Origin: Pseudomonadota bacterium
GTDB taxonomy: Bacteria; Pseudomonadota; Gammaproteobacteria; Burkholderiales; Burkholderiaceae_E
Direction: 5' to 3'
Length of the DNA: 19,357 nt
NCBI GenBank assembly: GCA_023388075.1
Contig: JAEWGX010000005.1
Span: 1-19,357 of the forward strand
This document shows positions 6,825 to 14,569 of the stretch, in pieces. Both the position numbers and the translations under genes were made by a program. The notes beneath the pieces are model-generated. The model ran no database searches, had not been told where the DNA came from, and saw only the letters and a list, made by a program, of their open reading frames with translations. The first letter of the stretch is position 1. Each line of letters opens with the position of its first letter.

Positions 6825-8108
6825 ATGACAGACCGCGTCTTCCGGCAGGAAACGCTGGCCATCCACGCCGGGCAGATACCGGACGCGGTGACCGGCGCCC
6901 GCGCCCTGCCCATCTACCAGACCACCAGCTACGTCTTCGACAGCGCCGACCACGCCGCCAGCCTGTTCAACCTCCAGACCTTCGGCAACGTCTACTCGCG
7001 GCTGTCCAACCCGACAGTCGCGGCGCTGGAGCAGCGGATCGCCGCGCTCGAAGGCGGGCGGGCGGCGGTGGCGAGCGCAAGCGGCATGGCCGCGGAGGCG
7101 ATGGCACTGACGACGCTCCTCGAATCGGGCGATCACGTGGTTGCCGCCGGCGCGCTCTACGGCGGCAGCGTCACCATGCTGGCGGTCAACCTTCGCAAGC
7201 TTGGCATCGACACCACCTTCGTCGACGCCGCGGATCCCGGCGCATTCGCCGCCGCGATCCGGCCGCGGACCCGCGCCCTCTTCGTCGAAAGCCTGGGGAA
7301 CCCGAGCCTGGTGATCGCGGACGTGGCCGCGCTCGCGGACGTCGCGCATGCCCATGGCCTGCCGCTCATCGTGGACAACACCGTGCCGAGCCCGTTTCTC
7401 TGCAATCCGATCGAGCACGGCGCCGACATCGTGGTGCACAGCGCGACGAAGTACCTCGGCGGCCATGGCACCACGCTCGGCGGCGTCCTGGTCGAGAGCG
7501 GGCGCTTTCCCTGGGACAACGGCAAGTTTCCCGGGATGACCGAGCCGTCACCCGGATACCACGGCGTGCGCTGGTACGAGACCTTCGGCGACTTCGGCTT
7601 CACCATGCGCTGCCGGATGGAAGGCCTGCGGGTGTTCGGCGCCGCGCTTGCGCCGGCGAGCGCCTGGCAGATCCTGCAAGGCGTCGAGACGCTGCCGCTG
7701 CGGATGGAGCGGCACTGCGCGAACGCGCTCGCGGTGGCCCGCTTCCTGCGTGATGATCCGCGCGTGAGCTTCGTGAACTATCCGGGCCTGCCGGACCATC
7801 CGCAGCACGAGCTGATGAAGCGCCAGATGCGCGGCGCCTCGGGCCTGCTCGCGTTCGGCATCAAGGGCGGCGAGGCGGCCGGCGTGCGGTTCATCGAGTC
7901 CGTGCGGTTCCTCAGCCACCTGGTCAACATCGGCGATACGCGCACGCTGGTCAGCCACCCCGCGAGCACGACGCATCGGCAGCTCGACGAGCAGCAACTC
8001 GTTGCCGCGGGCGTGACGCCGGAGATGATCCGCATCTCGGTCGGGCTCGAGCACATCGACGACATCCTCTGGGACGTGGACCAGGCGCTGGCCGCCGCCA
8101 CCGCGTAG
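6825..8108 (+). CDS. metY: O-acetylhomoserine aminocarboxypropyltransferase (sulfhydrylase)
   Basis: PLP enzyme of the Cys/Met metabolism family that joins O-acetyl-L-homoserine and sulfide to give L-homocysteine and acetate, in direct-sulfurylation methionine synthesis. The 427-residue length is right for MetY and longer than MetB/MetC. Seen motifs: ETLAIHAGQIPD near the N terminus, YSRLSNPT (phosphate-cofactor contact, about 58-65), ASASGMAAEA, IVDNTVPSPFLCNPIEHGAD, and HSATKYLGGHG with the Schiff-base Lys209. SHPASTTHRQL is near residue 385. The ATG at 6825 follows GAGGTGA five bases upstream. A weak -10-like TATTCT lies at 6791-6796. Two strong hairpins and a gene remnant follow the TAG. 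Confidence 0.95.
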   Translation: MTDRVFRQETLAIHAGQIPDAVTGARALPIYQTTSYVFDSADHAASLFNLQTFGNVYSRLSNPTVAALEQRIAALEGGRAAVASASGMAAEAMALTTLLESGDHVVAAGALYGGSVTMLAVNLRKLGIDTTFVDAADPGAFAAAIRPRTRALFVESLGNPSLVIADVAALADVAHAHGLPLIVDNTVPSPFLCNPIEHGADIVVHSATKYLGGHGTTLGGVLVESGRFPWDNGKFPGMTEPSPGYHGVRWYETFGDFGFTMRCRMEGLRVFGAALAPASAWQILQGVETLPLRMERHCANALAVARFLRDDPRVSFVNYPGLPDHPQHELMKRQMRGASGLLAFGIKGGEAAGVRFIESVRFLSHLVNIGDTRTLVSHPASTTHRQLDEQQLVAAGVTPEMIRISVGLEHIDDILWDVDQALAAATA

Positions 8109-8483
8109 CGGGCGACGCCCTCGGGCGAGGGCCGGCGCAACGCCGGGGCACTGCGCTTCACCGCCTCGCGCACGCGCAAGGCCTACGTGCCGCCCGCAAC
8201 CCACGCGGCCTCGAGCTCGACCGACCCCGATCGCCCGCCGATGGGCATGCGGGTGCGGCTCAAGGCGTCCTACGCGATCCCGGCTGGGTTCAGCGCGCCG
8301 ACTCGCGCCATCCTGCAGGCGATGAAGACCTACGGCATGATCCTCGCCGACAATGGCTCGGACTGGTACGTGAGCGGCGCGCCGGATCCGAGCTGGGACA
8401 ACGCGACGCTCAACCGCGAGCTCGGCCAGGTGAAGGGGTCGGACTTCGAGGTGGTGAGGATGGACGGGCTCGTCACGCCGTAG
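8109..8483 (+). pseudogene. 5'-truncated remnant of a conserved hypothetical gene
   Basis: The frame directly after the metY stop, and in phase with it, reads ALRFTASRTRKAYVPPATHA from about 8148, then RPPMGMRVRLKASY and a tail containing FSAPTRAILQAMKTYGMILADNGSDWYVSGAPDPSWDNATLNREL up to the stop at 8483. This resembles the C-terminal part of a larger secreted or sugar-contact protein family of unknown function, in which the same R-F-T...R-A-Y...P-P-M-G-x-R-x-R-L-K-A-S-Y pattern is preceded by a few hundred residues that are absent here. No start codon with a good ribosome binding site lies upstream; the first candidate is a GTG at 8187 in the middle of the conserved segment. It is probably a decayed remnant; a short functional protein is less likely. 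Confidence 0.65.
8117..8146. terminator. Two tandem hairpins just after metY
   Basis: The first stem is 8117-8122 with 8127-8132 (6 bp, GGGC loop). The second is 8132-8137 with 8141-8146 (6 bp, CAA loop). They start nine bases after the metY stop. Neither is followed by a T-run. They may end the metY transcript or protect its 3' end. Confidence 0.4.
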
Positions 8484-8523
8484 TCGCGTGCCCGACGTAC
8501 CCGGCGCGAGCGGAGCAGATCCC

Positions 8524-8539
8524 GGGGCGAGCCGGCCCC
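8524..8539. terminator. Short GC hairpin downstream of the amidase gene
   Basis: GGGGC (8524-8528) pairs with GCCCC (8535-8539) across a 6-base loop, five bases beyond the amidase stop. It has no T-run and is short, so a role is only possible. Confidence 0.22.
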
Positions 8540-8543
8540 ACGC

Positions 8544-10010
8544 CTACGATCCTGCCGCCTCGTACCGCGCCGCCAGCGCCAGCACGCCGAGGTCGTCGCG
8601 CGGCGCCCCGATGATCTGCACGCCCATCAGGTCGCGCACCGGATCCACGCCTGCGCCGGCCTGCTGGCGTGGCACCGGCACGCTGATCGCCGGGCTCCCC
8701 GTCAGGGTGGCATAGATGACCACCTCCATCCAGCGGTGATAGGTGTCCATGCGACGACCGCCCACCTCCTGCGGCCAATGGCGCTCGGCCTCGAAGGGGA
8801 ACACCTGGGCGCTCGGCAGCACCACGAAATCGAACTGCTCGAAGAGCTTCACCCAGGCCTGGTAAAAGGCCGTGCGGAGCTGGGAGGCCCGGGCCACCTC
8901 GCTTGCCGACAGGGCGACCGCGCGCTCCACTTCCCATATCGCCTCCGGCTTCATCAGCTCGCGCGAGGCCTGGTCGCGATACCAGGCGAAGAGAGGCGGC
9001 GCGGCGACGACCGAGCGCAAGGTGGTCCAGCACTCCCACAGCGCCTCGGGGGACAGCCCCAGCACGCCCGCACCCGGCGCCTCGATGCGGCAGCCGACGC
9101 TCTCGAGCCGCCGCAGCGCGGCCGCGCAGCGCTCCAGCACGCCGTCGGCCGTCGCCAGATGCCCGTCGAGGTCACCGAGCCAGGCCACTCGGGGCGCGGG
9201 TGCCGCCGGGCCGCCCCCTGCCGGTTCCGCCGTGTCGGCCGCGAGCCCGAACCGGCTGAAGGCCTCGCCGTCGCCGTCGAGCGAGAGCGGATCGCGGGCA
9301 TCGTAGCCGGCCTGGACCGAGAGCAGCAGGGCGCAATCACGCGCGTCCCGTGCCATCGGTCCGGCGGTGCCGAGCTGCGCGAAGAACTGGTCGATCGCCG
9401 GCCAGACGGGCACGCGCCCGCGCGACGGCCGCAAACCCACCACGCGGTTGAAGGCGGCCGGATTGCGAAGCGAGCCCATCATGTCGCTGCCGTCGGCGAC
9501 CGGCAGCATGCCGAGCGCGATCGCCACCGCCGCGCCGCCGCTCGAGCCGCCGGCGGTGAGCGACGCATCGTGCGCGTTGCGGGTGATGCCGTGCACGTCG
9601 TTGTAGGTCTGCGACCCCAGGCCGAATTCCGGCGTGTTCGTCTTTCCGATCAGGATGGCGCCCGCGGCCCGCATGCGCTCGACGAAGAGTGAATCGCCTG
9701 CCGGCACGTTGTCCTTCAGGATCCGCGAGCCGAGGGTGGTACGCAGGCCGCGCGTCATCGCCAGATCCTTGATCGCCTGCGGGATGCCGTGCAGCACGCC
9801 GAGCCAGCGGCCTTCGGCAAGCAGCGCGTCGTGGCGGTCCGCTTCCGCCAGCAGCTCGTCGTCCGGCCTCGGCGAGACGATGGCATTGTGCCGCGGATTG
9901 CACTGCGCGATGCGTGCCAGAACCGCCTCCATCAGCTCGCGGCAGGACAGGCGCCGGTCACGGATCGCCTGGGAAAGCGCGCGCAGGCTGGCGCGTGCCG
10001 GATCGTCCAT
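8544..10010 (-). CDS. Amidase signature family protein
   Basis: Cytoplasmic hydrolase of the amidase-signature family, splitting a C-N amide bond of an unknown substrate. The 488-residue length is typical. The complete Ser-cisSer-Lys triad can be read: Lys81 (IPQAIKDLA), cis-Ser156 in the Gly/Ser-rich signature AGGSSGGAA (153-161), and nucleophile Ser180 in DGSDMMGSLRNPA. GatA-type features (a GatB/GatC neighbourhood) are absent, so a general amidase is more likely than the tRNA amidotransferase subunit. The ATG at 10010 follows a strong GAGGAGGAG site. It begins 27 bases after the end of the MscS-family gene on the same strand, so the two are probably co-transcribed, though no functional link is obvious. 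Confidence 0.93.
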   Translation of the reverse strand: MDDPARASLRALSQAIRDRRLSCRELMEAVLARIAQCNPRHNAIVSPRPDDELLAEADRHDALLAEGRWLGVLHGIPQAIKDLAMTRGLRTTLGSRILKDNVPAGDSLFVERMRAAGAILIGKTNTPEFGLGSQTYNDVHGITRNAHDASLTAGGSSGGAAVAIALGMLPVADGSDMMGSLRNPAAFNRVVGLRPSRGRVPVWPAIDQFFAQLGTAGPMARDARDCALLLSVQAGYDARDPLSLDGDGEAFSRFGLAADTAEPAGGGPAAPAPRVAWLGDLDGHLATADGVLERCAAALRRLESVGCRIEAPGAGVLGLSPEALWECWTTLRSVVAAPPLFAWYRDQASRELMKPEAIWEVERAVALSASEVARASQLRTAFYQAWVKLFEQFDFVVLPSAQVFPFEAERHWPQEVGGRRMDTYHRWMEVVIYATLTGSPAISVPVPRQQAGAGVDPVRDLMGVQIIGAPRDDLGVLALAARYEAAGS

Positions 10011-10037
10011 GGTCTCCTCCTCTTCGGTTTCGAGCGG

Positions 10038-12692
10038 TCATCCGCCGCCGTGCCAGCCGCCTGCCATCGCCATCGGCCGTGCCCGGGCCTCGCGAAGATG
10101 CACCGTGCTCTGGGGCAAGGGTATCTCGATTCCTTCCCTTTGCAGTCTCTGGTAGATCTGCACGCAGAGGTCGCTGCGGGTCCGCCCCGCGAGCTCCGGG
10201 CGGCCGGTCCATGCGCCCAGCCGGAACTCGAGGGCGTACGGACCGAAGCCGGAGAAGAGCGTGTCGGGCGCGGGATACGCGAGCACGTGCTCGTGGCGCT
10301 GCGCAATCTCGGTGAGGATCGCCATCACCCGCTCCGGATCGTTGCCGTAGGCCACCCCGACGGGGATCTCCATCCGGCGTTGCCGGTCCGACAGGGTCCA
10401 GTTGGTCACCTCGCTCGCGATCAGCATCGAGTTCGGCACGATGATCTCCGCACCCTCGCCGGTACGCATCACGCACGCCCGGATGCCGATGCGCTGGATC
10501 TGGCCGCCCCGGTTGGCCATCTCCACGGAATCGCCGACCTTGATGGGGCGCTCGAACAGCAGGATCAGGCCGGAGACGAAGTTGTTCACGATGCCCTGCA
10601 GGCCGAATCCGGCACCCACCCCGACCGCGCCGGCGATGATGGTGAAGCGGTCCAGGTTGACGCCGGTGGAGACGATCGCGATCAGGACTGAGCCGAACAG
10701 CAGCACGTAGTGCAGGATGGTGGTGAGCGCGTAGGGGATGCCCCGCGGCAGCGGCAGCCGCGAGAAGACCTCCTCGTCGAGCACGAAGCGCAGCAGCCGG
10801 GACAGCAGCACGGCGCCCCAGATGGTGACGATGAAGACCAGCACCGCCCCCGGCGAGATGCCGATCTCGCCGAAGGTCACCGGCTCGGCGAGGAAGCTCG
10901 CCACCCGGTCCCGGGCCGGTTCGAGCAGCGACGCCGAATCCAGAACCGCGCCCAGCCAGACGACGATTGCAGCCCAGCGGACCAGCCGGCGCGCACGGCT
11001 CTCCAGCAGGATCTTGTGGTTGCGCACCATCCCCAGGCTCTGCAGGGGCCACATGTTGAGCGCCAGCCGGACGAGGCCGTAGACCACCTGCACGCCGGCG
11101 TAGAGGATCACCGCGCCATAGATGGCACCGAACACCGCGTCGGCGATGAACCGCGCCAGCTGAGTGAAACCCGAGAGGTCGCAGGCCAGCGCCGCCGCGA
11201 AGCCGGCCACGGCAGCGCGGATGCCGCGGATCGTCCAGTTGACGCTGCGCGCCGTGCTGCGGGCGGCCTCGCGGCGCAGCAGGCGGTGCCGCCGCAGCAG
11301 CCAGCCCAGGACGGCGAGGGTGGCCACCATCAGGAGCTGGAAGAGCACCCGCTCGATGGCCGGAACCGCGTCCAGGGTCTCCACCAGCCGGCTGGCCACG
11401 TACACCACCAGCATGGCATACAGGAACGGGGCGAGTCGCGGGTCCACCACGCGGCGCAGGATCAGGATGCTGGGCGGCAGCGCCACCGCCAGCAGGATCA
11501 GGTTGATCTCCCGCGGGGCGTACATCAGCACCCAGGGCGTGCAGAGCACCGTCGCGATCAGCGTGGCCGCGAGCGGTCGCTCGAAGAGCCAGGCTGCCGC
11601 GGCCAGGCCCGGTTCGTCGTCCATGCGCAGGCGCAACCGCCGCCTGGCGAACCAGAGGCCCGCGAGGAGCACCACGACGATTGCCGGCAGCAGCGCGAGG
11701 CGGCCCTGGTTGCCGCGCACGTACTCGGCTGCGTTGGCGTAGCCGGCGGTCAGGTTGTCGGCGATGCCCTTGGCGAGCGGCGCCTGTCGCCCCGAGGCCC
11801 GCGCCGCCTCGCTCCAGAGCGGAGGCGCGTCCCGTACCAGCAGCCCCCCGACCGCCATCGCCTTGGCCTGCTTGAGGGCCTCGCGCTGCTCTCCGGCCCG
11901 TGCCTGGTAGCGGCTGACCCGGTCCTGCAGCGTGAACAGGGCCTCGCGAGCGCCCTGCACCCGCTTGCGCACCGCGTCGTTTCGCTCCAGCACCGCCGCG
12001 ATGCGCTCCGCGACGCCCCGCGGAATTTCGTCGGCCCGGGCCTGCTCCTCGGTCACCTGCCAGACGCGGCGCGCCTGCGCGAGCTGCACGAGCCGCTGCT
12101 CGAGCTCCTCGGATCGACGAGTGAGCATTCGCTCCCACCCGCCCAGCCTGCCCTGCAAGGCCTGCAGGTCCGCTTCCGCGTCGTCGAGCCGGCCCCGCGG
12201 CTGGCGGCTGGCAAGCGCCATCCGGCTCGCCCGCATGGCCGCGTCGAACTCGCGGGCGAAGGGCAGCAGCTCGTCGGCCACCGCCGCGATCGCGGGCGGC
12301 ATCGGAAGTGCGTCCTCGATCGCGCGCAGCGCGGCCTCGGCGGCCTCGGCGCTGGCTGGAATATTCGCGACCGGGATCGGTTTCGCCTCCGGCGCCGGCG
12401 GAGCGCTCGGCGCGGCGGCGGGAGGGGCGGCAACAGGGGCAGAGCCGGCCGGGGACGGTGCGGCCGGCGACGCCGCGGACGGGTTGGCGGGAGGGGCAGC
12501 GGCCTGTGCCGACGGGGCGGCTGAAGGTGCGCCAGCCGGTGCGGATGCCTTCGGTTGTGGTCCGGCCGCCGGCGCGGCGGACGCCGCGGCGCTGAGGCCG
12601 CCGGGCAGCAGCAGGCCGACGGTCATCGCGAGGCCTCCTGCCAGCAGCGAGATGCGTCGTCGCGAAAGCCCGGTCGGCGCCGTCGTGGTCAC
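10038..12692 (-). CDS. Large MscS-family mechanosensitive ion channel
   Basis: Inner-membrane channel that opens under membrane tension during osmotic downshift. At 884 residues it belongs with the large MscK/MscM-like members. Order: a signal-like N terminus (SRRRISLLAGGLAMTVGLLLPGG), an Ala/Pro/Ser-rich low-complexity stretch (about 38-105), a helical periplasmic region likely to form coiled coil (about 115-300), roughly eight to ten membrane helices (about 335-680), and the conserved pore segment with GAVGVGAGFGLQGIVNNFVSG near 685-705, followed by ERPIKVGD and the beta domain with MRTGEGAEIIVPNS. A C-terminal alpha/beta part ends near EGIEIPLPQ. The start is a GTG at 12692 without an obvious ribosome binding site. 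The amidase gene follows closely. Confidence 0.92.
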   Translation of the reverse strand: MTTTAPTGLSRRRISLLAGGLAMTVGLLLPGGLSAAASAAPAAGPQPKASAPAGAPSAAPSAQAAAPPANPSAASPAAPSPAGSAPVAAPPAAAPSAPPAPEAKPIPVANIPASAEAAEAALRAIEDALPMPPAIAAVADELLPFAREFDAAMRASRMALASRQPRGRLDDAEADLQALQGRLGGWERMLTRRSEELEQRLVQLAQARRVWQVTEEQARADEIPRGVAERIAAVLERNDAVRKRVQGAREALFTLQDRVSRYQARAGEQREALKQAKAMAVGGLLVRDAPPLWSEAARASGRQAPLAKGIADNLTAGYANAAEYVRGNQGRLALLPAIVVVLLAGLWFARRRLRLRMDDEPGLAAAAWLFERPLAATLIATVLCTPWVLMYAPREINLILLAVALPPSILILRRVVDPRLAPFLYAMLVVYVASRLVETLDAVPAIERVLFQLLMVATLAVLGWLLRRHRLLRREAARSTARSVNWTIRGIRAAVAGFAAALACDLSGFTQLARFIADAVFGAIYGAVILYAGVQVVYGLVRLALNMWPLQSLGMVRNHKILLESRARRLVRWAAIVVWLGAVLDSASLLEPARDRVASFLAEPVTFGEIGISPGAVLVFIVTIWGAVLLSRLLRFVLDEEVFSRLPLPRGIPYALTTILHYVLLFGSVLIAIVSTGVNLDRFTIIAGAVGVGAGFGLQGIVNNFVSGLILLFERPIKVGDSVEMANRGGQIQRIGIRACVMRTGEGAEIIVPNSMLIASEVTNWTLSDRQRRMEIPVGVAYGNDPERVMAILTEIAQRHEHVLAYPAPDTLFSGFGPYALEFRLGAWTGRPELAGRTRSDLCVQIYQRLQREGIEIPLPQSTVHLREARARPMAMAGGWHGGG

Positions 12693-12717
12693 GCGCGCCA
12701 GTGTACTTGCGGGCCAT

Positions 12718-12747
12718 GCCGCCGCCGGCGCCTTTGAAGGCGGCGGC
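12718..12747. terminator. GC-rich hairpin between hppD and the MscS gene
   Basis: A 9-bp inverted repeat (12718-12726 with 12739-12747) has an alternative inner stem, CGCCTT/AAGGCG (12729-12734 with 12737-12742). It lies about 60 bases beyond the hppD stop and just upstream of the MscS start on the same strand. There is no T-run. It may end the hppD transcript. Confidence 0.4.
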
Positions 12748-12806
12748 TACGTTCGCATACGCCTGATACGAGGTCGATGCATCCGAGGCCTCGCGGATAC
12801 CTCCGG

Positions 12807-13919
12807 TTACTGCGCCTTGACCACGCCGCGGCGCATCTGGTCGAGCTCGATCGATTCGAAGAGCGCCTTGAAGTTGCCCTCGCCGAAGCCCTCGTTGCCC
12901 TTGCGCTGGATGATCTCGAAGAAGATCGGGCCGATGACCGTCTTGGTGAAGATCTGCAGCAGCAGGCCGCCGTCCTCGGTTGGGGCGCCGTCGATCAGGA
13001 TCGCGTTGCGGCGCAGCCGCTCGAGATCCTCGCCGTGCCGGGGCAGCCGCTTGTCGATCAGCTCGTAGTAGGTGTCAGGCGTATCCAGGAAGCTCGTCCC
13101 GGCTGCGCGCAGCGATTCGACCGTGTGATAGATGTCGTCCGTGCCGAGGGCGATGTGCTGGATGCCTTCGCCGCGGTACTCGTCCAGGTACTCCTGGATC
13201 TGGCCCTGTTGCTCGTTGCCTTCCTCGTTGATCGGGATGCGGATGTTGCCGCAGGGGCTCGTCATCGCCCGCGACTTCACCCCGGTCGCCTTGCCCTCGA
13301 TGTCGAAGTAGCGGATCTCGCGGAAGTTGAACAGGCGCTCGTAGAACTCGGACCATTCCTTCATCCGGCCACGGTGGACGTTGTGGGTGAGATGGTCCAC
13401 GTACGACAGGCCCACGCCGGTCCAGCTTGCGTCGGCTTCGGCGGTCGCGGTGTCCAGCGGCAGGAAGTCCACGTCGTAGATGGAGATGTCGCCGATGCCA
13501 CCGGCGCGGCCACCCTTGCCGCGCCAGCGGTCCACCAGGTAGATGAGCGAGTCGCCGATTCCCTTGATCGCCGGGATATTCAGCTCCATCGGTCCTGACC
13601 GGGTATCGAATCCCCACGCGCCGAGATCCAGCGCGCGACGGTAGGCGGCGGCCGCGTCCTCCACCCGGAAGGCGATCGCGCAGATGGAGGGCCCATGCAA
13701 CCGGGCGAATCGTTGGGCAAACGAATCCGGTTCCGCGTTCACGATGAAGTTGATGCCGCCCTGGCGATAGAGCATGACGCGCTTGTGGCGATGGCGTGCG
13801 ATCGGCTTGAAGCCCATCTGCTCGAAAACCTTGCCCATCGCGGCGGGGTCGGGGGCTGCGTACTCGATGAACTCGAACCCGGCGGTTCCCATCGGGTTGT
13901 CCCATGGCTGGAAAGGCAT
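12807..13919 (-). CDS. hppD: 4-hydroxyphenylpyruvate dioxygenase
   Basis: Non-haem iron dioxygenase that converts 4-hydroxyphenylpyruvate to homogentisate in tyrosine/phenylalanine breakdown. The 370-residue product has the two vicinal-oxygen-chelate halves. The iron-binding facial triad can be read: His176 (SYVDHLTHNV), His255 (EGIQHIALGT) and Glu335 (GPIFFEIIQRKG). The C-terminal GNEGFGEGNFKALFESIE is the standard family end. The ATG at 13919 follows AGGAGA seven bases upstream; the longer in-frame ORF would run into the divergent promoter region. The Lrp/AsnC gene is divergent, 132 bp away, which suggests local control by it. Homogentisate dioxygenase and the other downstream enzymes are not in the window. 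Confidence 0.96.
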   Translation of the reverse strand: MPFQPWDNPMGTAGFEFIEYAAPDPAAMGKVFEQMGFKPIARHRHKRVMLYRQGGINFIVNAEPDSFAQRFARLHGPSICAIAFRVEDAAAAYRRALDLGAWGFDTRSGPMELNIPAIKGIGDSLIYLVDRWRGKGGRAGGIGDISIYDVDFLPLDTATAEADASWTGVGLSYVDHLTHNVHRGRMKEWSEFYERLFNFREIRYFDIEGKATGVKSRAMTSPCGNIRIPINEEGNEQQGQIQEYLDEYRGEGIQHIALGTDDIYHTVESLRAAGTSFLDTPDTYYELIDKRLPRHGEDLERLRRNAILIDGAPTEDGGLLLQIFTKTVIGPIFFEIIQRKGNEGFGEGNFKALFESIELDQMRRGVVKAQ

Positions 13920-14010
13920 GCTGCAGTCTCCTGGGGTTGCGCGGTGGATCTGGGATTGTAGGTTCGATGCCCCGGTCCGTGATTGCAAAGCAGCCGTGAA
14001 AACGAGGTGC

Positions 14011-14030
14011 TTCGGCATAGAATTGCCGAA
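14011..14030. promoter_or_regulatory. 20-bp perfect dyad in the hppD/lrp divergent region, overlapping a -10-like box
   Basis: TTCGGCA (14011-14017) and TGCCGAA (14024-14030) form a perfect 7-bp inverted repeat. The 6-base spacer TAGAAT (14018-14023) itself matches a -10 box in five of six positions, pointing toward the regulator gene at 14052. Lrp/AsnC proteins commonly bind such dyads and repress their own gene, so this is the leading operator candidate. No clear -35 is present. Confidence 0.5.
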
Positions 14031-14051
14031 AATCCATCATCACGCAATCAC

Positions 14052-14543
14052 ATGCCAAAGATAGAACTGGACGGCACGGATCTCGCCATCCTGGACATAC
14101 TCCAGACCGATGCCGGCATCAGCAACCAGGCGCTCGCGGACCGCGTCTTTCTGTCACCGTCCCCTTGCCTGCGGCGTGTGCGCCGGCTGGAGGAAAACGG
14201 GGTCATCCGACGGCAGGTCGCTCTGCTGGACCCCGCGGCCGTGGGTATCGGCCTGCTGGCCTACGTCAATGTGAAGCTGGAGAAGCGTCGGCAGGTCGCG
14301 GACGGCCGGTTCGCGTTCGATGCCTTCAGGGACGACGTCCAGGGGTGGCCAGAGGTGGTCGCCTGCTACGCCATGACCGGCGATCTCGACTACCTCATGC
14401 GGGTGCAGGCCCGGGACCTGGAGGATTTCTCGCGTTTCGTGATGGACCGGCTGCTCAAGCACCCGGCGGTGCTGGATATCCGGTCCAGCTTCGCGCTGGA
14501 CCGGATCAAGGAGACGACGGCGCTGCCGCTGCGCCTGGGGTAG
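14052..14543 (+). CDS. Lrp/AsnC family transcriptional regulator
   Basis: DNA-binding regulator of 163 residues. The N-terminal winged helix-turn-helix is about 1-60 (LDGTDLAILDILQTDAGISN, then QALADRVFLSPSPCLRRVRRLEENGVI), followed by a linker and the RAM ligand/oligomerisation domain (about 70-155) with VACYAMTGDLDYLMRVQARDL. The length and motif order fit the family; the ligand is not readable but an amino acid or aromatic acid is usual. The ATG at 14052 has only a weak ribosome binding site. It is divergent from hppD with a perfect dyad between them, so it probably controls hppD and itself, in line with Lrp-type regulators found beside tyrosine-degradation genes. It converges on ahpF, 11 bp away. 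Confidence 0.93.
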   Translation: MPKIELDGTDLAILDILQTDAGISNQALADRVFLSPSPCLRRVRRLEENGVIRRQVALLDPAAVGIGLLAYVNVKLEKRRQVADGRFAFDAFRDDVQGWPEVVACYAMTGDLDYLMRVQARDLEDFSRFVMDRLLKHPAVLDIRSSFALDRIKETTALPLRLG

Positions 14544-14546
14544 CTC

Positions 14547-14569
14547 GTGGCCGCTCAGGCCGCGGCCAC
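14547..14569. terminator. Hairpin at the lrp/ahpF convergent junction
   Basis: An 8-bp perfect stem, GTGGCCGC/GCGGCCAC (14547-14554 with 14562-14569), has a 7-base loop. It spans the ahpF stop codon, four bases after the lrp stop. It has no T-run but could act in both directions. Confidence 0.42.

Noticed and set aside
10710..12524. Plus-strand open frame of 604 codons opposite the MscS-family gene
   Set aside because: Composition is Gln/Arg/His-rich shadow sequence; the minus-strand frame has a complete MscS domain.
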